The notes under the pieces: model-generated
What the model saw: only the letters and a program-made list of their open reading frames with translations
The model's database searches: none
Told to the model about the DNA's origin: nothing
NCBI GenBank assembly: GCA_019188255.1
Contig: JAETXT010000007.1
Location: forward strand, 3,038,001-3,102,000
DNA length: 64,000 nucleotides
DNA from: Verticillium longisporum
Lineage: Eukaryota; Ascomycota; Sordariomycetes; Glomerellales; Plectosphaerellaceae
Reading direction: 5' to 3'
Shown: positions 1 through 12,600 of the stretch, piece by piece
Layout: each line of letters begins with the position of its first letter
Position numbering within the stretch: position 1 is the stretch's first letter
Position numbers and translations under genes: made by a program

Positions 1-1329
1 CTCCGACTCAGAATCAGACCTGACATCTTCTGATTCTGTTGTCACAACACCCCCAAACGAAAGTGACGAGACGTCGCTGAAGGATGGTGAAAGTCACGAC
101 AGCCTACAAGCCATTGTACGGTCTACCATTGCTGCAGAAATGGGCGTTGATGTTGACGAAATTATCGCCGCTCCGGACTTGGCCGCACTTGGTATGGATT
201 CGCTGATGAGCCTCTCCATTTTGGGCACACTGCGAGAGCAGTCAGGTTTGGATATTCCTGGCGACCTTTTCGTCCTTAACCCCTCCCTGTCCCAAGTTGA
301 GAAGGCCCTTGGATGTGGACCAAAGCCGAAGGTAGCACCAGTAGCACCTAAAGTGCCCAGCATTGCTCGCCCAGCCTCGCCGCCGGTTGCCCCTACACCA
401 CGGGTCATCAACACCCATCCCGGCAACACCACGGCGAGCATCACCAAGCCCCCACCACCTAAGGAGATCGTTGATCACTACCCCCACCGCAAGGCTTCAT
501 CGACTCTTTTGCAGGGTAGTACGCGGACTGCTACCAAAAAGCTCTTCCTGATTCCCGATGGTGGCGGTTGCGCGACCTCTTACACCGAGATTAGCCAAAT
601 CTCTCCTGACTGGGCCGTTTGGGGACTCTTCTCGCCCTTCATGAAAACCCCCGAGGAATTCAATTGCGGCGTGTATGGGATGGCTGTCAAGTTTATTGAG
701 GAGATGAAACGTCGCCAGCCGCAGGGGCCCTACCATATTGGGGGTTGGTCGGCTGGTGGTGTCATCTGTTTCGAGATTGTCAATCAGCTCACAAAGGTTG
801 GCGAGCGCGTCGATAACTTGATCCTTATCGACTCCCCTTGCCCCGTCATTATCGAGCCGCTCCCTCGATCTCTGCACGCCTGGTTTGCTTCCATCGGGCT
901 CCTTGGGGATCGCGAAGATGCGTCGAGCAAAAAGATTCCCGACTGGCTGCTCCCTCATTTCGCGGCTTCTGTCAATGCCCTCAGCAATTACACGGCGGAG
1001 CCCATCCCCGCCGACAAATGCCCTAACGTCATGGCCATTTGGTGCGAGGACGGCGTGTGCCACCTCCCAACCGACCCTCGTCCTGATCCGTATCCCACGG
1101 GTCACGCTCTTTTCCTCTTGGATAACCGGACCGACTTTGGTCCCAATCGCTGGGACGAATATCTCGACATTGCCAAATTCCGCACCAGGTCCATGCCAGG
1201 AAACCACTTTTCCATGATGCATGGTGACTACGTAAGTAATCGCTCGCATGCCTGCCTCAATTCACAGCGACTAATACAATCTAGGCCAAAATGATGGGTA
1301 CCTTTATCCGCGAAGCCCTGTGTCAGTAA
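1..1329 (+). CDS. Non-reducing polyketide synthase, C-terminal part (ACP + thioesterase), cut by window start
   Basis: The reading frame is open from base 2, so this is the 3' end of a larger gene. Exons are 1-1231 and 1285-1329, with a 53-bp intron (GTAAGT...CTAG). After a Ser/Asp/Thr-rich linker there is an acyl-carrier domain with the phosphopantetheine motif LGMDSLMSL (Ser codon 200-202). A Pro-rich linker follows, then an alpha/beta-hydrolase thioesterase with nucleophile elbow GWSAGG (Ser codon 749-751), a downstream IDSPCP segment and the catalytic-His region GNHFSMMHGDY just before the intron. The LLDNRTDFGP block is typical of the naphthopyrone/THN conidial-pigment PKS clade, where this domain releases product by Claisen cyclisation or hydrolysis; placement in that clade is inference from the C-terminus only. 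KS, AT and PT domains lie outside the window, so the product cannot be named. The AflR-like regulator at 8.3 kb may belong to the same cluster. Confidence 0.93.
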
Positions 1330-2179
1330 GCTTGCTCGAGGCTACGATGGTGCGCTAGCACAAGAACACCACCCACTCCTATCTATTAGTCATGGTCACA
1401 TCTTGGTCTTACCCCCTTATATACGCTCCTTTCGACGAAGTCTTATGTTATGAGAGATCCTGCATTGGTAATGTTTTGTTTTTGGTTGTATCTACTAGCG
1501 ATAGGGCAGTAGGCGTGCAGGACATGATGGAGATGGAGCACTGGGGTTGCTCAGATTGGCCACTGCCAGATGCCCACGTTCTTTTACAGCTCATGCTTCC
1601 ACCAAGTCTTATACTTTTATTAGAGAGGGCAGAGGTATGTCCCATCCTAGAGTCGCTTCCTCCTCAGATCGTCGATAGATTACAGTACATTTATGAATCG
1701 AAACGTCTTCGTATAGTCGTCTGTAATGGGAAGATTGAACACGCCGTATATCATTGTCTTTTTCGCGGATAACGGACAGTTTTGCCCACTGGTCCACAAG
1801 CTCATCCAAGTCATAGGCTTACATGTTTTTTGTGCTACAAAAGGAAAATGTCTTGGAGCAATCGGCATGCGGCCAATCGCTGGCGAAACTATGAAATGTT
1901 AGGTTTCGGGGCATGTATTTGTAATGCGGTCTCACCAGCGTCTGCGTAACTCAGGCTCGCTGGTTTCAAGCCTATCACGATACAAGCTATGTTCAAGAGC
2001 AAAGGTTTATTCTGGAAACGACGGTGGGATCGCCTCACCCCTGCAGACTATCGTTAACCTGATGGTTTATTACAGATAAACACACCCAAAGTATGATACG
2101 AAGAAGATGACCTGTAACCGGTCTATGTACAGTCAGGGGGCCGTGGGCCCGCCGCGAGTGCGAGGTCATAGCTGGCTTA
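1330..2179. other. Intergenic: 3' flank of the PKS
   Basis: This stretch lies between the PKS stop and the decayed DUF1996 gene. It contains short open frames on both strands (for example 1392-1772 plus), but none has recognisable domains, convincing introns or gene-like composition. It presumably holds the PKS terminator. I see no RNA gene or repeat. Confidence 0.6.
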
Positions 2180-2912
2180 CTCGGAACGCACGAGGCGGGG
2201 CCGCAGGAGAGCTTGAAGGGGGCGGCGGCGCCGGACCAGCCGTTGGGGAGGACCTTGCGGAGGTTGTAGCGGATGCTGAAGCGGAGCTGCGGCATCGACT
2301 TCATGCCCTTGGGGCACCAGTTCGGGGTGCCATGAGTGCGGGACTTGTAGGCCGTCTCGAGGTCGCCTCGTTGACACAGCTCGGGAAGTAGAGGAGCTGC
2401 TGGAGGTGGGTGCCGCAGGTCGCGCTGGGGAAGCCGTTGGCATCGAGGGCGCCGCCGCCGCCGCCCTCGCAGAACCACTCGGCCTTGGACTCGGCGGGCA
2501 GTTGGGCCTTGGTCTTGGCCTGGGCGTCGCCGGCGACCATTTTCAGGTTCTGCGGGATGGCCACCTCCGCGGGCGCCTCGCCGAGGTTGTAGTAGGCGCT
2601 GAAGCGGGCGACAGGGAAAGGCTCGTACGTCTAGCCGCCATCCTTGGTGAACAGAGGCGTGGGGATCCAGTAGACGGACAGGTCGTTGGGGTTCTCGAGG
2701 TTGGTGCAGCCCTTCTGAAGCTCGGCGCTGGTCTTCGTGTTGACCGTGACGGCGTCGGAGCCGAAAAAGCAGTGCAGGTGAGACTTGTCATACTGGCCAG
2801 GGAAGACTATGGAGTCAATGTTCTTGAGCATAAAGGGGCCGGGGGCGCTGATGACGGTGTAGGCCTGAGCCACGCCAAGCAGGGCGGCGGTGAAAAGAAT
2901 GGAAGCCGACAT
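2180..2912 (-). pseudogene. Decayed secreted DUF1996-domain protein gene
   Basis: The minus-strand frame starts at 2912 with a signal peptide (MSASILFTAALLGVAQA). DUF1996-type sequence follows (KNIDSIVFPGQYDKSHLH, then YWIPTPLFTKDGG). An in-frame TAG at 2631-2633 interrupts it; TGG (Trp) is a likely ancestral codon there. Beyond the stop the homology continues in frame (TYEPFPVARFSAYYN, a CGTHLQQLLYFPSC block) to about 2365. There one base is missing and the frame moves to the one encoding THGTPNWCPKGMKSMPQLRF and GWSGAAAPFKLSCGP. The expected HGDF.NGW-like ending of the family is not seen after about 2185. A stop, a frameshift and a lost end together indicate a pseudogene. DUF1996 proteins are secreted fungal proteins of unknown function. 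The stop is a G-to-A change on the coding strand, compatible with RIP but not proof of it. Confidence 0.78.
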
Positions 2913-5900
2913 CCTGTGTCTTGCTGAGGTACTGGAACGAATGTAGTGTAAAGAACGAAAAAAAGGGATGGGAAGGGAAGACACAAACGACTAGATCAAA
3001 GTCAAAGAGTGAATGAAAGACTGACTGGACTAGAAGCAATACGTTTCCATCGTCGGTGTTGATTCTATAAAGTACCTGCATGTTAGTTCCTCAATCATGA
3101 GGTTGCCACCGGCCAGCCCAGCCACCTGGTCCACGACTTCAGGCCAGAGGAGGCTGTATGCTACGTTATTAAACCCCTCTGCAATTTCCGTTGACAGGCT
3201 GAAGCTGGCCAAGAAGTCGATATTGGCGTCGAAAACTCCCAATGCAGTATCTCAGGGGTGTTGCTTAACGCAAAAGGAGACTGGCGTCTATTTGATGTGT
3301 TTCAAATGAGGGCGAGGGCCGAATCATCCTTGAACATTCGGGAGGCACCACAATTTGTGATCTGTGCTTCGTCTGCCGTCCAAATTCGACAAGCGCACAG
3401 GGACTGGATTGTGTTATGTTTCCGACTTCACATGGAATCTTGCGGCTGCGTCCGCAGGGACGGGGAGCAGCAAGGATTGCGACTGCATGGCAAATCTCAA
3501 GCAACATGGTGTCAAGGATCATGTGGCTTGGAGTTTGTTTGAAGTAGAACAAGGCTAGGAGAAGAGACTGCCCCTCTCATGAGATATCGCGATTTATTCT
3601 TGCCCTGCAACAGCGCGCTTATCCATGTCTGTCGTTTGGCTGCAAGTGACCTGAGAGTTTCCTGAGCATGGGCTACTAATCCATCACTATAGCGTGGTTA
3701 AGTCTAGACTATTCATCGTTGCCGTTCTTGCCGCGGCGTACACTTGGCATCTCGGCTGTTTTGACGAAGTGGCCTAGAACCCACCCGATCTCGCGACAAG
3801 GCGCAACAAGGGTCGGATCTTATCTTACGTTTCTATCTGATCACGTTCCATGTCTTCCCGTTTGTCCTTTATAATGATTTAATAGGGGCTGCTTGGTGTC
3901 TGAATCAGCGTCTTTCTGTTGCTGATAGCCTCATAGCGCGTCGGGATGGCTCCCTATAGACATTCAAAACGAGAACAAAGTATATCTTTTGAATTCAGGA
4001 ACAGCTGTGTATGGTCACTTATATCTTTGGAAGAGACGAGACGTCATGCAAGGATGCTTCAGGCCATGGAGCCCGCGGCCCCGAGTAATTAAAATGATAA
4101 GATCACACAGCTTCCATGAACTTGGACACAATTATTCGACTCATACTGATTTTGAATGATCAAACCGCACGTTACTCAGACATCGAGTCACATCTTCCAA
4201 CGGCCCATGGTAAACTCGAACGATTGTCTGACCATTTATGTAGCAGTCATACAGTCAAAGCGTCTTCCCACTGGCCGGTTTTAAGAAGGGCAATGAACAA
4301 CAACGTTCTGTCTCTGCTTGGGGGAATAATGGCCATGATTCTCTTTCTCAAATTTGCGTGGCCAGGGAACTCACTCGTGCACTGAATAACAAGGCATGAT
4401 CATCAAGGCCAACAAATGTGTCAATCGCCTTCAATCTTCGTGAGGAAGGGATCAGAACCCGAGCCAGCCCCATGTCTGCCGATATCCATTTGAGGAGCTC
4501 ATTAACTTGTAGTCCCCACGTCATAGGTACTCAGATGCTCCTAAGACGATGGTAGAGCAAGGCCATAATTGTTTGAAGAAGTCGTCAGTTAATCAGGATC
4601 CAGGGTGTGCCAATGCAGAAAAAACCTTCGGCCAGCTCTTCATTCACAGTACACGACCTCCTTTGCCGTCCCGGCCTACTAGCAGACCTATACACGGTAG
4701 GTGTCTGACGGCATTGGCCTTGATTGCCAATCTTACCCGCATTGTGATGATGACCAGGCCAATTCAGACGGAATGCCAAAGTCAGCCCAATCCACGCAAG
4801 CCGTACATGACACTAGGCTTCTTTTGCTGGATACATTGGGGAAATACTTTTCTGGCGACAACGCTGGTCGATCAGTGGATCGGTCACTCACGAGGCGTTC
4901 TCAACCAACAGGTCTTGGGCCAATGTTGATCTTGCTGTTCTTGTAGATTGCCACGGCACGTTGGGCGAGCTCGTGTTACTCCCTGTGCGTCCGATCAGCG
5001 ATCTTGGTGAATTGTGTTGCTTTCTGAGTCCCCGGCACTGCGAGAGTCACAGATAACCCCCAAACTTGGCTGAAGTCAATAGACTATTGACGTTGTGTAA
5101 CGCGCACTGCCGATACGAGCCTCACTCTTGGGCTATTGAAAGAGGAATTGGGTCAGCCAACGGACGCCATTGTGCTTTTCTGGACACGACTTGGATTCCA
5201 TCATCATGCTGACATGGTAGTGGCCGAATCCATGTCTGAAACTGCAGGACAATGTGTCAGGCCTTCGCAGACCGACGATGCAAGACAAGCGGAGCGTTTC
5301 TTCGCATCACATGCCTGGAGCTACTGTTTGAAGTCTGTCAAAGTTGGATGTGTGCATCGTTGCATTACGTTTTGGAGAAAAGTCTGGTGGGTGTCAGTTA
5401 CATTGCAGAATAACCTACATATCGGGACTTTCAGACTAAGCAGTGTCATACTAGAACTTATGGTTGTACGTGTAAGATTACAACATGTGACGGTGGGGTT
5501 TGAACAAAACTCTCACGAGCCGGAGAAGCTCGATAAAGAAAGGTGCAGCGGACGGTCGACTGTTATCGCACCACTCTAGCATCGGCGGCGGAGGTGAGAA
5601 TGGCCACTCGAGAGATTGCCAGCGGCCAGCCTATGTTGTGGTACGGCGCCTGGCGGCATTTGTTGGGAACTTTGCGGCGACCCGTGGCTTGACTTCCCAG
5701 GTGATAGCACCGGGATTCGATGCTGTAGATGAATTTCGGCCGTCTTGGACCCCATCCACTCGATATTGCGAGGGGTTGTTCCGCTGGCGAAACCCCGGTT
5801 CCAGAAAAGAAAATGTTGCTGTGGAACCAGGTATGGCGGTGATAGCTGGAATCACCGGGCAGGTTCGATATGAAGAATTTCCAATTCTAGCGGAAGGTGC

Positions 5901-6362
5901 AAAGCTGTCGATTTTTCATCTCGAAGGTTGATCACGCTGCACAAGATCGGGTATCGGTGCCGTGAGGAAGCATGTTGTAGCGGCTGTGATGTGGCCGAGT
6001 TTTCAGGGCGTTGGTCTCTCACAGACGTGGATATGGTCTTCTTGCGTACACCACACAACCTGGGTGGTTCACGAAGACTTCGCAAGCTACAGGGAGGTCA
6101 AAGCCAAAAACTTACCGTGCCGTTTGCTATGTATGCGATTTTTTTTCAAAGCCATGAAGAGTAGTTCGAAGTTCTGACCACCAGCTACACAGTGTGGGTG
6201 GTAAGAATTTGTGAAGGTCGAAGTGCCCGAATGTTGCGTCCACGTCTCCAATGTTTGGTTTGATCCGAACTCTGTTGTAGACATGTGAGGAGGGCATGAC
6301 CCATAGACCAGAGTGTTGATGGCGTGTCAGTCGTGGATGCGTATCCGTTCCATTGAGACTCG

Positions 6363-6393
6363 GGTACCTACCTAGGTACCTACCTCTAGGTAC
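6363..6393. repeat. GGTACC/TACCTA palindromic cluster
   Basis: Alternating GGTAC and TACCTA units form overlapping short palindromes. The same motif family recurs in several other intergenic stretches of the window and is absent from the annotated exons I inspected. Confidence 0.6.
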
Positions 6394-6703
6394 GAAGTCA
6401 AGGGGATAGCTCAGGATGGAATGGTGTATCCAAATGGTCTTCAGAAAGCACATGTCTCTGGGGCCTGAAGCTGTGGTATACGTGGTGGGGGATTTGGGCG
6501 GGGGAGGGCGCGTGCCTCGTCTCAGGCAACAGCTTTAGTGGCACGTCCGCTGGAGATAGTGACCATGCCACCCAAAGCAGGCACCTCCGACCCCTCTGTT
6601 CGAGCGGTCGTTAAGGTAAGGCAGGCAGGCATGAAGCATAACAAACACTCTGAAGCGCTTTCTTCCCTGGACATCCGATCCTGCCTGCCTTCGTGACCGC
6701 CCC

Positions 6704-6774
6704 AGGTACCTTCCTACCTTACCTTTCCTGTACCTGAAGGTAGTAAGGTAGGTAGGTACCTTAGGTAGGCAGGT
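6704..6774. repeat. Imperfect inverted GGTACC/CCTACCTTACC cluster
   Basis: A GGTACC followed by CCTACCTTACC units is answered about 40 bp later by GGTAGTAAGGTAGGTAGGTACC. The two arms are imperfect reverse complements and could form a hairpin. This is non-coding. Confidence 0.6.
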
Positions 6775-8337
6775 GAAATCCGCCTACCTTTCACAAGCAA
6801 ATCAATCCCCCCTCAGCCACGGACGACTACTCCGAAGGCCAATCTGGAGGCTCACCAGGTATGTGCTGTGGAAGTGGTGACCTTCACGTGACGGCTTCCA
6901 GTTTCCCCGCTCCCCCGCCTCCACCTCCGGTCTGCTTCCTGGCGCATCATCATGCGACTTTCGAGTCTCAACAACATGCACTTCGCTTGCAGCTATGCAG
7001 TAGGCCTCTTCCCGGCTCCCCCATGCCCCGCCTCGCCTTCATGTTCGCTTGGCATACATGTTGACCCATGCTCGCGAGTCGAGCCCGAGTTGACGTTCGG
7101 GCCACAAGGAAATGACTTGGCGCGACCAGACCGATCCGCCGACTGGCACACCACAACAACCGACGAGACCGGTCACCTAGTATCAATATCTACCAGAGCG
7201 ACAACAGCGTCATCACCTACGAACTGCCTGCGCGTATTGCTAAACGACCACCGTCGGAAGACTCGACCATGTAGCAACGCCGACACCACAGGCTACCCAC
7301 CACGACTGTATACCTAGGTACCTTGGGACAGCAAGCTATACTGCCGTGCCACCTCGGTCCCGTCCTGCCCTTCTGCAGCTGTCCCATCGATCAGGCAGTC
7401 TAGACTGCCAGTACAAGCACAAGCATGGCTGATCCATGTCCCTTGTCCCCTGTCCCATGGTCGACGTGCCATGTCTGACCCTCTGCGCTGGTAACTGGGA
7501 CAACGTCTCTGCGAGTGCAGAAATGTCTGCATATCCTTCATACCTTGTACAGACTTGCAGTCTGTCGCTTCACCCTGGTCCGCAGAGTGCTGCCTCTCAC
7601 CTACGCGGCTTGAGCTGACAGACGGCAGCAACCTGCTCCGAGGAAGACGTGGGAGATGTGGTCCCTTGCCTTGTGTAGACGCAGCGGCAAAACTGTTCTG
7701 CAGACTAGCGACAACTTGGCACGATGTATCATGATCTCGCAACTCAGGCCTCGACAAGGGAGGGGCTGAACGCTTCAGCTTGATGCCCAGGGGTCCCATG
7801 CGGCCGAAGGAAAAGGTGGGCTCCTCGCAGAGCTCCCCTCTTTTCGCCTTGCGCCAGCGCCAGCGCGGAGAAGCAGCACCAGTCGATGTGGTGATTCCTG
7901 TTTTGCTTCTCGCATCCCCATCGGAGACTGATGATTCAGTCAGCTTGGTGCTTTCAAGCCGCTTTACATCATTCCGGTACATACGTGCTAATCCTATTTT
8001 TTTCACAACTCAACACGCCCCCAATCGCTCGCTGCTGAGCACACATGTACCTCCTATCTCTCTCTCTCTCTTTTGGTCGCCTTCCAGCCTTGCACATGCT
8101 GCGGCCTGCGGGGTTCTCCAGAACCCTGAGTTCCTTTTCCGTCCCCTCGCACGTATAGACCGCCTCTCCTTGCCATCTCACTGCAGCTGGCCGTGCCATC
8201 TTGCTGCTGCTGTCCCCCCTTAGCTAGCTACGTGCATAAGATATATATCTCCTGGCCTAGAGACCTCCCGCGGGACTCATCCCCCCCTGCTGCTGAGCGT
8301 ATCCGAAGCATCACGTTCTCTCTTGTCACCACTCGAC

Positions 8338-9615
8338 ATGTCTTCAAGTTCCAAGACCCGACAACCCCGTCTCCGAGCCTCTTGCGATGGCTGCTTCCTG
8401 GCCAAAGTCAAGTGCTCCAAGGCTCGCCCCATGTGCTCACGATGCTTGTCGTGCGGCCTGGAGTGCAATTACTCTCCATCTAGCAGAGCAGGCAAGCCAA
8501 AGGCAGATCACAGCTCTAACAGCCGCCTCGTACATCTGCAGACCCCTCCGACCAGCATCTCAACCACTGCGGACGAAAACGCTGCCGCTCTTCTGCGTGA
8601 TATTCCCGTCACCCACCCTCTTTACAAGATCGACACAGATTGGGACGTTGCAATGGACTTTGCCGATACTTTCTCGAACCCCTTATTTGGTAGGGGCCCA
8701 TTAAACCCTTGCGAGGCAAATGGCCTCGACACTCGGGACCCTGGCAACGTCACGAGTATATACAGCAACAATCTGCCGTGGACGCCTCCCAACGACTTTG
8801 CGTCGATCAACTACACCGATCTTTCCTATACGGGCACAAACCTGTCAGGACCTCAAAGCTGCTCCGTATCGATGGATGACACAACCTCCCAGCTTAACTC
8901 GTGGGTGGATTCAGTATCTCGCGACACACAATGTTTTGGTGCAACTGCTCCAGCGTTGACGCCCGCAAGTATGAGCTCAAGCTATTTCCCAAGCCCCTCC
9001 TCAACACCACGGAACGGACCAAGCGCTCAAAGAAAGGTCAGCTCCAAACACGATGGTGCAAATTTCTGCACTTGTTTTACGGTATGCCTTCAGTCGCTCC
9101 AGGACATGCACAGTGCATCTTCACCCGATCCACCGCCATTCGACGTTGTTCTCTCATTAAATCGCCGAGCTGTGGATAGCTGTGCTGCTCTGCTTGCATG
9201 CGCACCATGCCTAAGCCGTTCAGGAACACACACAACTGCTATGCTTCTTGCGACTATCATCGGCAAGATCACGAGCTTCTACCAGAAGGCAACACATTCT
9301 TACTTCGATGCAGGCGTTGAAGACGGAATTGCCGGACAAGGCAATATGCATGGTCTGAGCAGCACAGGGGCGAGTCTAGGTATCAGTCTTGGTGCCTATA
9401 CATTGGGGGGCGAAGACGGTCGCTGGCTTGAACTCGAGGTTCTCGCTCGCGAGCTACACAAGCTGGAAGAGGTATACGCTCAGTTCCGAGATGTGTGCGG
9501 TGAGCTCACCGAAGACCCGGAAGTCAGTCGAGCTATGATCGGGTACCTCGGGCACAACTTGGGTACGACTCTCAAGGTCGTAAGCCATCGGAAGGGTGGA
9601 ATGAAACGTGCCTGA
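8338..9615 (+). CDS. AflR-like Zn2Cys6 transcription factor
   Basis: A single-exon frame of 425 aa from ATG 8338. The N-terminal Zn2Cys6 binuclear cluster has Cys at 16, 19, 26, 33, 36 and 43 (C-x2-C-x6-C-x6-C-x2-C-x6-C), preceded by the basic RQPRLRASC context usual in AflR-type regulators. A Ser/Pro/Thr-rich linker follows. The C-terminal half (from about residue 240, beginning [15 protein letters not shown] and continuing through [21 protein letters not shown]) resembles the AflR C-terminal regulatory domain. AflR-family proteins are nuclear activators that commonly sit inside polyketide gene clusters. The nearest polyketide gene is the truncated PKS about 7 kb upstream; control of that PKS is inference. 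An upstream in-frame TTG is not used as a start. Confidence 0.9.
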   Translation: MSSSSKTRQPRLRASCDGCFLAKVKCSKARPMCSRCLSCGLECNYSPSSRAGKPKADHSSNSRLVHLQTPPTSISTTADENAAALLRDIPVTHPLYKIDTDWDVAMDFADTFSNPLFGRGPLNPCEANGLDTRDPGNVTSIYSNNLPWTPPNDFASINYTDLSYTGTNLSGPQSCSVSMDDTTSQLNSWVDSVSRDTQCFGATAPALTPASMSSSYFPSPSSTPRNGPSAQRKVSSKHDGANFCTCFTVCLQSLQDMHSASSPDPPPFDVVLSLNRRAVDSCAALLACAPCLSRSGTHTTAMLLATIIGKITSFYQKATHSYFDAGVEDGIAGQGNMHGLSSTGASLGISLGAYTLGGEDGRWLELEVLARELHKLEEVYAQFRDVCGELTEDPEVSRAMIGYLGHNLGTTLKVVSHRKGGMKRA

Positions 9616-12600
9616 TTCGATGTCGTCGTCCGGCAGACTCATGACCACTAGGAGGTGGGCCCCTGTTACAGACGAAGACACGCGCTCATGTCCTCGTGGA
9701 CTTGCAGGCCACCAAGGCACTGTGATCCATCAGTCGACGACAGATTTCTGCAAACTGCTACTCCTTACGCCGACTATCTCTTTGTTCACGAACCCGCGCA
9801 GGGGCGGGGTAAGGGCGGGCTTTCATATTCGCGGGCGTTATTGCAGGAGCTCCATCAGGACGATTTTTGAAGATTATTTCGACGACCAAGGGGACACAGC
9901 GGGGAAGTGGGCAGGCACCCGGCCCTCACTATTTTGGAGAAATAGCACTTACTATACAGGTCATGATGGTGTTCAGGTGTTTTTAGGCCGGGTTGGCCGT
10001 TTGCTGATGTCCAGTAATCAGCACGACGAGAGAATGTAAACTATCAATTATTGGAAACATAGTATCAGTCAAGGTTGAGATCACGACCCTTGCTCGTCAT
10101 TCAGCCCATAACTAGCAGTATACCCGACGCACAGCATATTTGGTTCGGAGCAGCTGAGGGCGGGGCAACTGCAGTGGCTCCCGCCTCACCAGTCAGCTTC
10201 CACCCCTCTCACTTTAACGTTTTTCCATTCTTTCCAGGACTTGGACTCTTTGTGCCTGTGCCTGTGTTCGGATGACGAGCTGTTGGGGTTGTCCGGGCAG
10301 GAACACCGCTGGGAACCAGCTTGGTCTGACGTGAGCCGGGCTCGAGGATTCGCCGTGCCCTGACTTCCATCCTCGCGTTGTTCAAGGCCTTTGTCCGACA
10401 TTCGAACATTCAGTAACCTTCTGCGGGGGGGGGGCAAATCTTTGACAACGAACTCAGGTGGTTGCCCTCTGCTGATGGTTGGCGGTGGGGGTTGAGCCGG
10501 GCTGGGCCTATCTCTTAGCCTTTGACTCCCCCCTTCTTGCCCCTTTTCGCCATGCCGGTTCCTGTTGTAAGCATGAGGTGGTTGGGGGTGTGAAAGGGGG
10601 GCCGGGCAGAAGGCTGGCAGCAGCCGTCGCAGATAGCCCATAGGCAATCGCCCGAAGGCTGGGCGCCCCTGGGTAAGGGGATTACTTAGTTGATGGGGGA
10701 CGGCGAGTAGGGAAAAGGGTGTACGGCTTCACCTTGGCTTGTTCTCTGCCCTTCTGGTATGGGTGTGGGGGAAATTTCGCTCGTTGGACCGGGTGCGGCC
10801 CTCTGTTGTCGAGGTGAACTAGGGCGAAGGAGGGGGGGACCACCGGATCTGAGCTTGGTGGCTACCCGTTGGTGGGTTGGGGCGGGCATACCCAACGGTT
10901 GAGATGGCCGGCCGATGAGGTGATTCGACGAGACTTGTTGATAGAGCGAAGAACAAGGGGGGTGTTGATGCAACCGCTGTTCTTCACCCGGGGTTGCGCT
11001 GAGGCACAAGCCACACAATACGGCATTGGGCTTTGGTTCTAGCACTTCAGGCAGAGGTTCGTGACATCATGACCAAGAGTTCACGACACACCACCATGCG
11101 CATCGTGCTGGACCTGACTGTGTGGCGCTGCTTAGGGGCACAGGATCTGGTGGGGGGTGCGCTTCTCTGACCATGTTGCCTCTTTGTCGTGCCAAATTTC
11201 AACGTCAGACGAGGATCATTTCCGTGTCATGGAGGAAGCTGACAATGAGACCACTCGGTCATCAACCACGGCCGGCCGCTCACCGTAGATTTCTCCTGGT
11301 CGCCAGTCTGTAGGCCTCATGCCGAAAATGCCCAGCGCAAGATTACTGCTTTCGGCCCATGCATTGGCAAAATAAAAGCTGAGCTTTTCGTGTCGTGCAT
11401 TGGATAATCTCCAATCAGCCAGCCATCAGCGGCCTGCGTGCGCTGCCGTTTATGGGTGAGCGGCTGTCGCGATGACACGTGGACGGACTAGGCAACAAGG
11501 TCGACGGCCCCCCCTGCCCCTGACTAGGTGTGGTAGAAATGTCAGACGTTCCTTGTAGTGAGAACAGGGCGATCCGTCAGACAGACCACGCTTTGGAGTA
11601 TATCAGAAGTGGTGGTCCTGGAATGGAATCGGATTGGTGGCCTGCCGTTGCGGCTGCAAAGGCGGCAAGGTGCCCGAATGGACGGAGTTTGGGGGGCAAG
11701 AGACTCCCCCTCCCCGGAGCATGGCCTCGGTTCCGAATCTCGGTCGAGCCTCGCTTTGCCAAGGTAGCCTGGCCTGGCCGTGGCCCGTGAAGAATGCGGC
11801 AGCAAGTGCAAAGACCACTTCTGGTCAACGCGGCTCATGCTCTTCACAACACTGTGTGGAGGAGACAGCGTCTCATTGCTACTTTCTGAAGCGTGCTCCA
11901 GACTCATCCATGACAAACTCTGAACACTTGCCCGAGCTGCGTGGACAGTGGTTAGTGGACAGCTGCAGCAGATGCACACAGCGCGATGTAACACTGCTGC
12001 ACCACAGCGATGACGGCTGGCCCGTTCGTGGAGGTCCGCCTCAGGCCCTGCACCCTCGGAATACGACGAAAGGGGGCAACAGACAGCCTTGGGGCTTCTA
12101 CAGTACGTCGCTCGGTTGCGGCATCGAATATGCACAGCCGTGCCACAATGCACGTTTCGGCGGAAAGAGGCTGATGAGCAATTGACTTGATGCTGTCATA
12201 CGAGACGCTGCATGAAAGAAGAAAGCTACGTGAATGAATCTCTTGGTCCAGCAACGAGGGACGCGGGCGACATGGACTCGTACGTGGTTGTATTGCATGG
12301 TGGCTACTTTTGGTTGGGTTGGCCTGTTCAACAAGGTCTCGATGTGGTTGAATCTTGGAGGAGCTGAGCGACGAAAATGGACTCGTCATACTGCGTCTCG
12401 AAATGCTCTGACAAAGACTCGGAAGCCGGTGTGGCCTTCGTTCGAACAGCCGTCTTCGGTCGAAACAGCTGTCCAAGGCCTGGTGTTTGGAATCACCGCT
12501 GCCACATGCTGGCCAGCGGCCATGGGAGGCTAACCACATGTCAAGCTGTCAAGCTCTCCGATGCCTTCCTCTTTGGATCATCGCCACAAAAGGCTTGCTC

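Larger units (their letters stand above)
2913..8337. other. Gene-poor region, about 5.4 kb
   Basis: No ORF here has recognisable homology or a plausible exon structure. Composition is visibly more AT-rich than the flanking genes around 3.5-6.2 kb. A minus-strand frame at 3030-3242 reads somewhat protein-like, but I cannot assign it. From 6.36 to 7.32 kb there are clusters of GGTACCT/CCTACCT repeats. A short TC-rich dinucleotide tract near 8056-8073 and the following pyrimidine-rich sequence probably belong to the promoter or leader of the AflR-like gene. Confidence 0.55.

Noticed and set aside
7314..8006. Minus-strand open frame of 230 aa upstream of the AflR-like gene
   Set aside because: The sequence is arbitrary (mixed Arg/Ser/Gly), overlaps the expected promoter and leader of the AflR-like gene, and has no domain or splice support.
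11542..12153. Minus-strand open frame of 203 aa with many Cys and Arg
   Set aside because: Overlapping frames on the other strand are equally long. Cys spacing fits no known finger and there is no signal peptide; treated as chance.
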